Source: DTDX01 sp964608455 (GTDB lineage: Archaea; Thermoproteota; Bathyarchaeia; 40CM-2-53-6; DTDX01). From it: 22,894 bases of DNA. Below the pieces are notes generated by a model, which did not search any database, had not been told where the DNA came from, and saw nothing but the letters and a program-made list of their open reading frames with translations. Numbering within the stretch: position 1 is the stretch's first letter; each line of letters opens with the position of its first letter. The DNA is taken from assembly GCA_964608455.1 (NCBI GenBank), contig CAZSNM010000017.1, forward strand, positions 1 through 22,894, read 5' to 3'. This document shows positions 22,685 through 22,894 of this stretch, in pieces. The position numbers and the translations under genes were made by a program.

Positions 22685-22894
22685 TTTTTCAGCTCGACGC
22701 GTCGGGCTATTGGGGGCAGCGGGCTAAACGCCTCGGCCGAAGCCTTGGCGCGTACACCCCTGCTCCATCAACCCCATCTTCTATGGGTGCCCTCCTCCAG
22801 CTCTCTAGACCTGTTGCCAGGTCTAGAATTGAGCTGGAATGGCCGCCTATTTTTGGGAGGGGCTTCGGGCTTAGATGCTTTCAGCCCTTATCCC
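22685..22894 (-). rRNA. 23S ribosomal RNA, 3' end (partial, cut by window)
   Basis: The minus strand enters with GGGATAAGGGCTGAAAGCAT, then CTAAGCCCGAAGCC, the highly conserved 3' domain of large-subunit rRNA. A long helix follows (TCTAGACCTG with CAGGTCTAGA, inside a CCAGCTC-type stem), then GGTGTACGCGCC and GTTTAGCCCGC, close to the archaeal 3' end. The mature 3' end is not fixed by the sequence; about 22685 is an estimate from the distance to AGCCCGC in other archaea. The 5' part lies beyond the window. No 5S gene follows; rnpB does. Confidence 0.93.

Noticed and set aside
1..22894. CRISPR array or tRNA genes
   Set aside because: No regularly spaced repeats were seen, and no cloverleaf with a GTTCRANNC T loop was found.

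Overview
The window is a stretch of an AT-rich archaeal chromosome, most likely from a thermophilic TACK-type (Thermoproteota/Bathyarchaeia-like) archaeon. The evidence is an archaeal RNase P RNA and an archaeal 23S rRNA 3' end, a LysW-carrier lysine/arginine gene set, a pyruvoyl-dependent arginine decarboxylase, the methanogen-type homocysteine genes, a KaiC-like ATPase, TATA-box promoters and many TTG/GTG starts preceded by GGAGG or GGTGA ribosome binding sites. The two structural RNAs are strikingly GC-rich against AT-rich protein genes, a pattern typical of thermophiles. The lineage is inferred from gene content, not from a tree.

Layout. Bases 1-354 hold a decayed tyrosine integrase, followed by a sparse region with one possible 19-codon Lys/Glu microprotein. 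Bases 983-3070 encode a secreted, probably heavily glycosylated alpha/beta-hydrolase-like surface protein with a PGF-type C-terminal anchor. On the minus strand, 5640-3038 is a compact three-gene operon for homocysteine synthesis from aspartate semialdehyde (DUF39-CBS protein, NIL-ferredoxin, UPF0280/COG2122). A small plus-strand membrane protein follows (5822-6184).

The core of the window is the minus-strand lysine/arginine cluster lysW-lysX-lysY-lysZ-lysJ-lysK (12068 down to 6905), tightly packed and often overlapping. It appears to continue into a winged-helix protein and an overlooked 54-codon zinc-ribbon ORF. Upstream, with its own promoter and a T-rich terminator, lies a LeuA-type acyltransferase that looks more like isopropylmalate/citramalate synthase than homocitrate synthase.

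Bases 13972-19040 are a mixed housekeeping region: a UPF0104 flippase-like membrane protein, an arginine decarboxylase broken by a frameshift at an A7 run, a degenerate LytM/M23-like protein, a TtuA/TtcA-family tRNA thiolase, a circularly permuted GTPase and a ferritin-like protein. Bases 19080-20882 encode a two-domain KaiC-like ATPase with a small downstream partner that contains a G8/C8 tract. Bases 20883-21590 are intergenic with a GC-rich hairpin and a relic of a DUF1648 (SdpI-type) gene. A short AbrB-like ORF overlaps a retropepsin-like gene (21591-22071).

The right edge carries the 3' end of 23S rRNA and, about 80 bases downstream on the same strand, the complete RNase P RNA gene. The spacer between them holds two hairpins. 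The observations most worth checking are the 23S-rnpB linkage, the zinc-ribbon ORF with no standard start codon, the frameshifted arginine decarboxylase, and the AbrB-like/retropepsin pair whose protease-like motif reads NSG instead of DSG/DTG.
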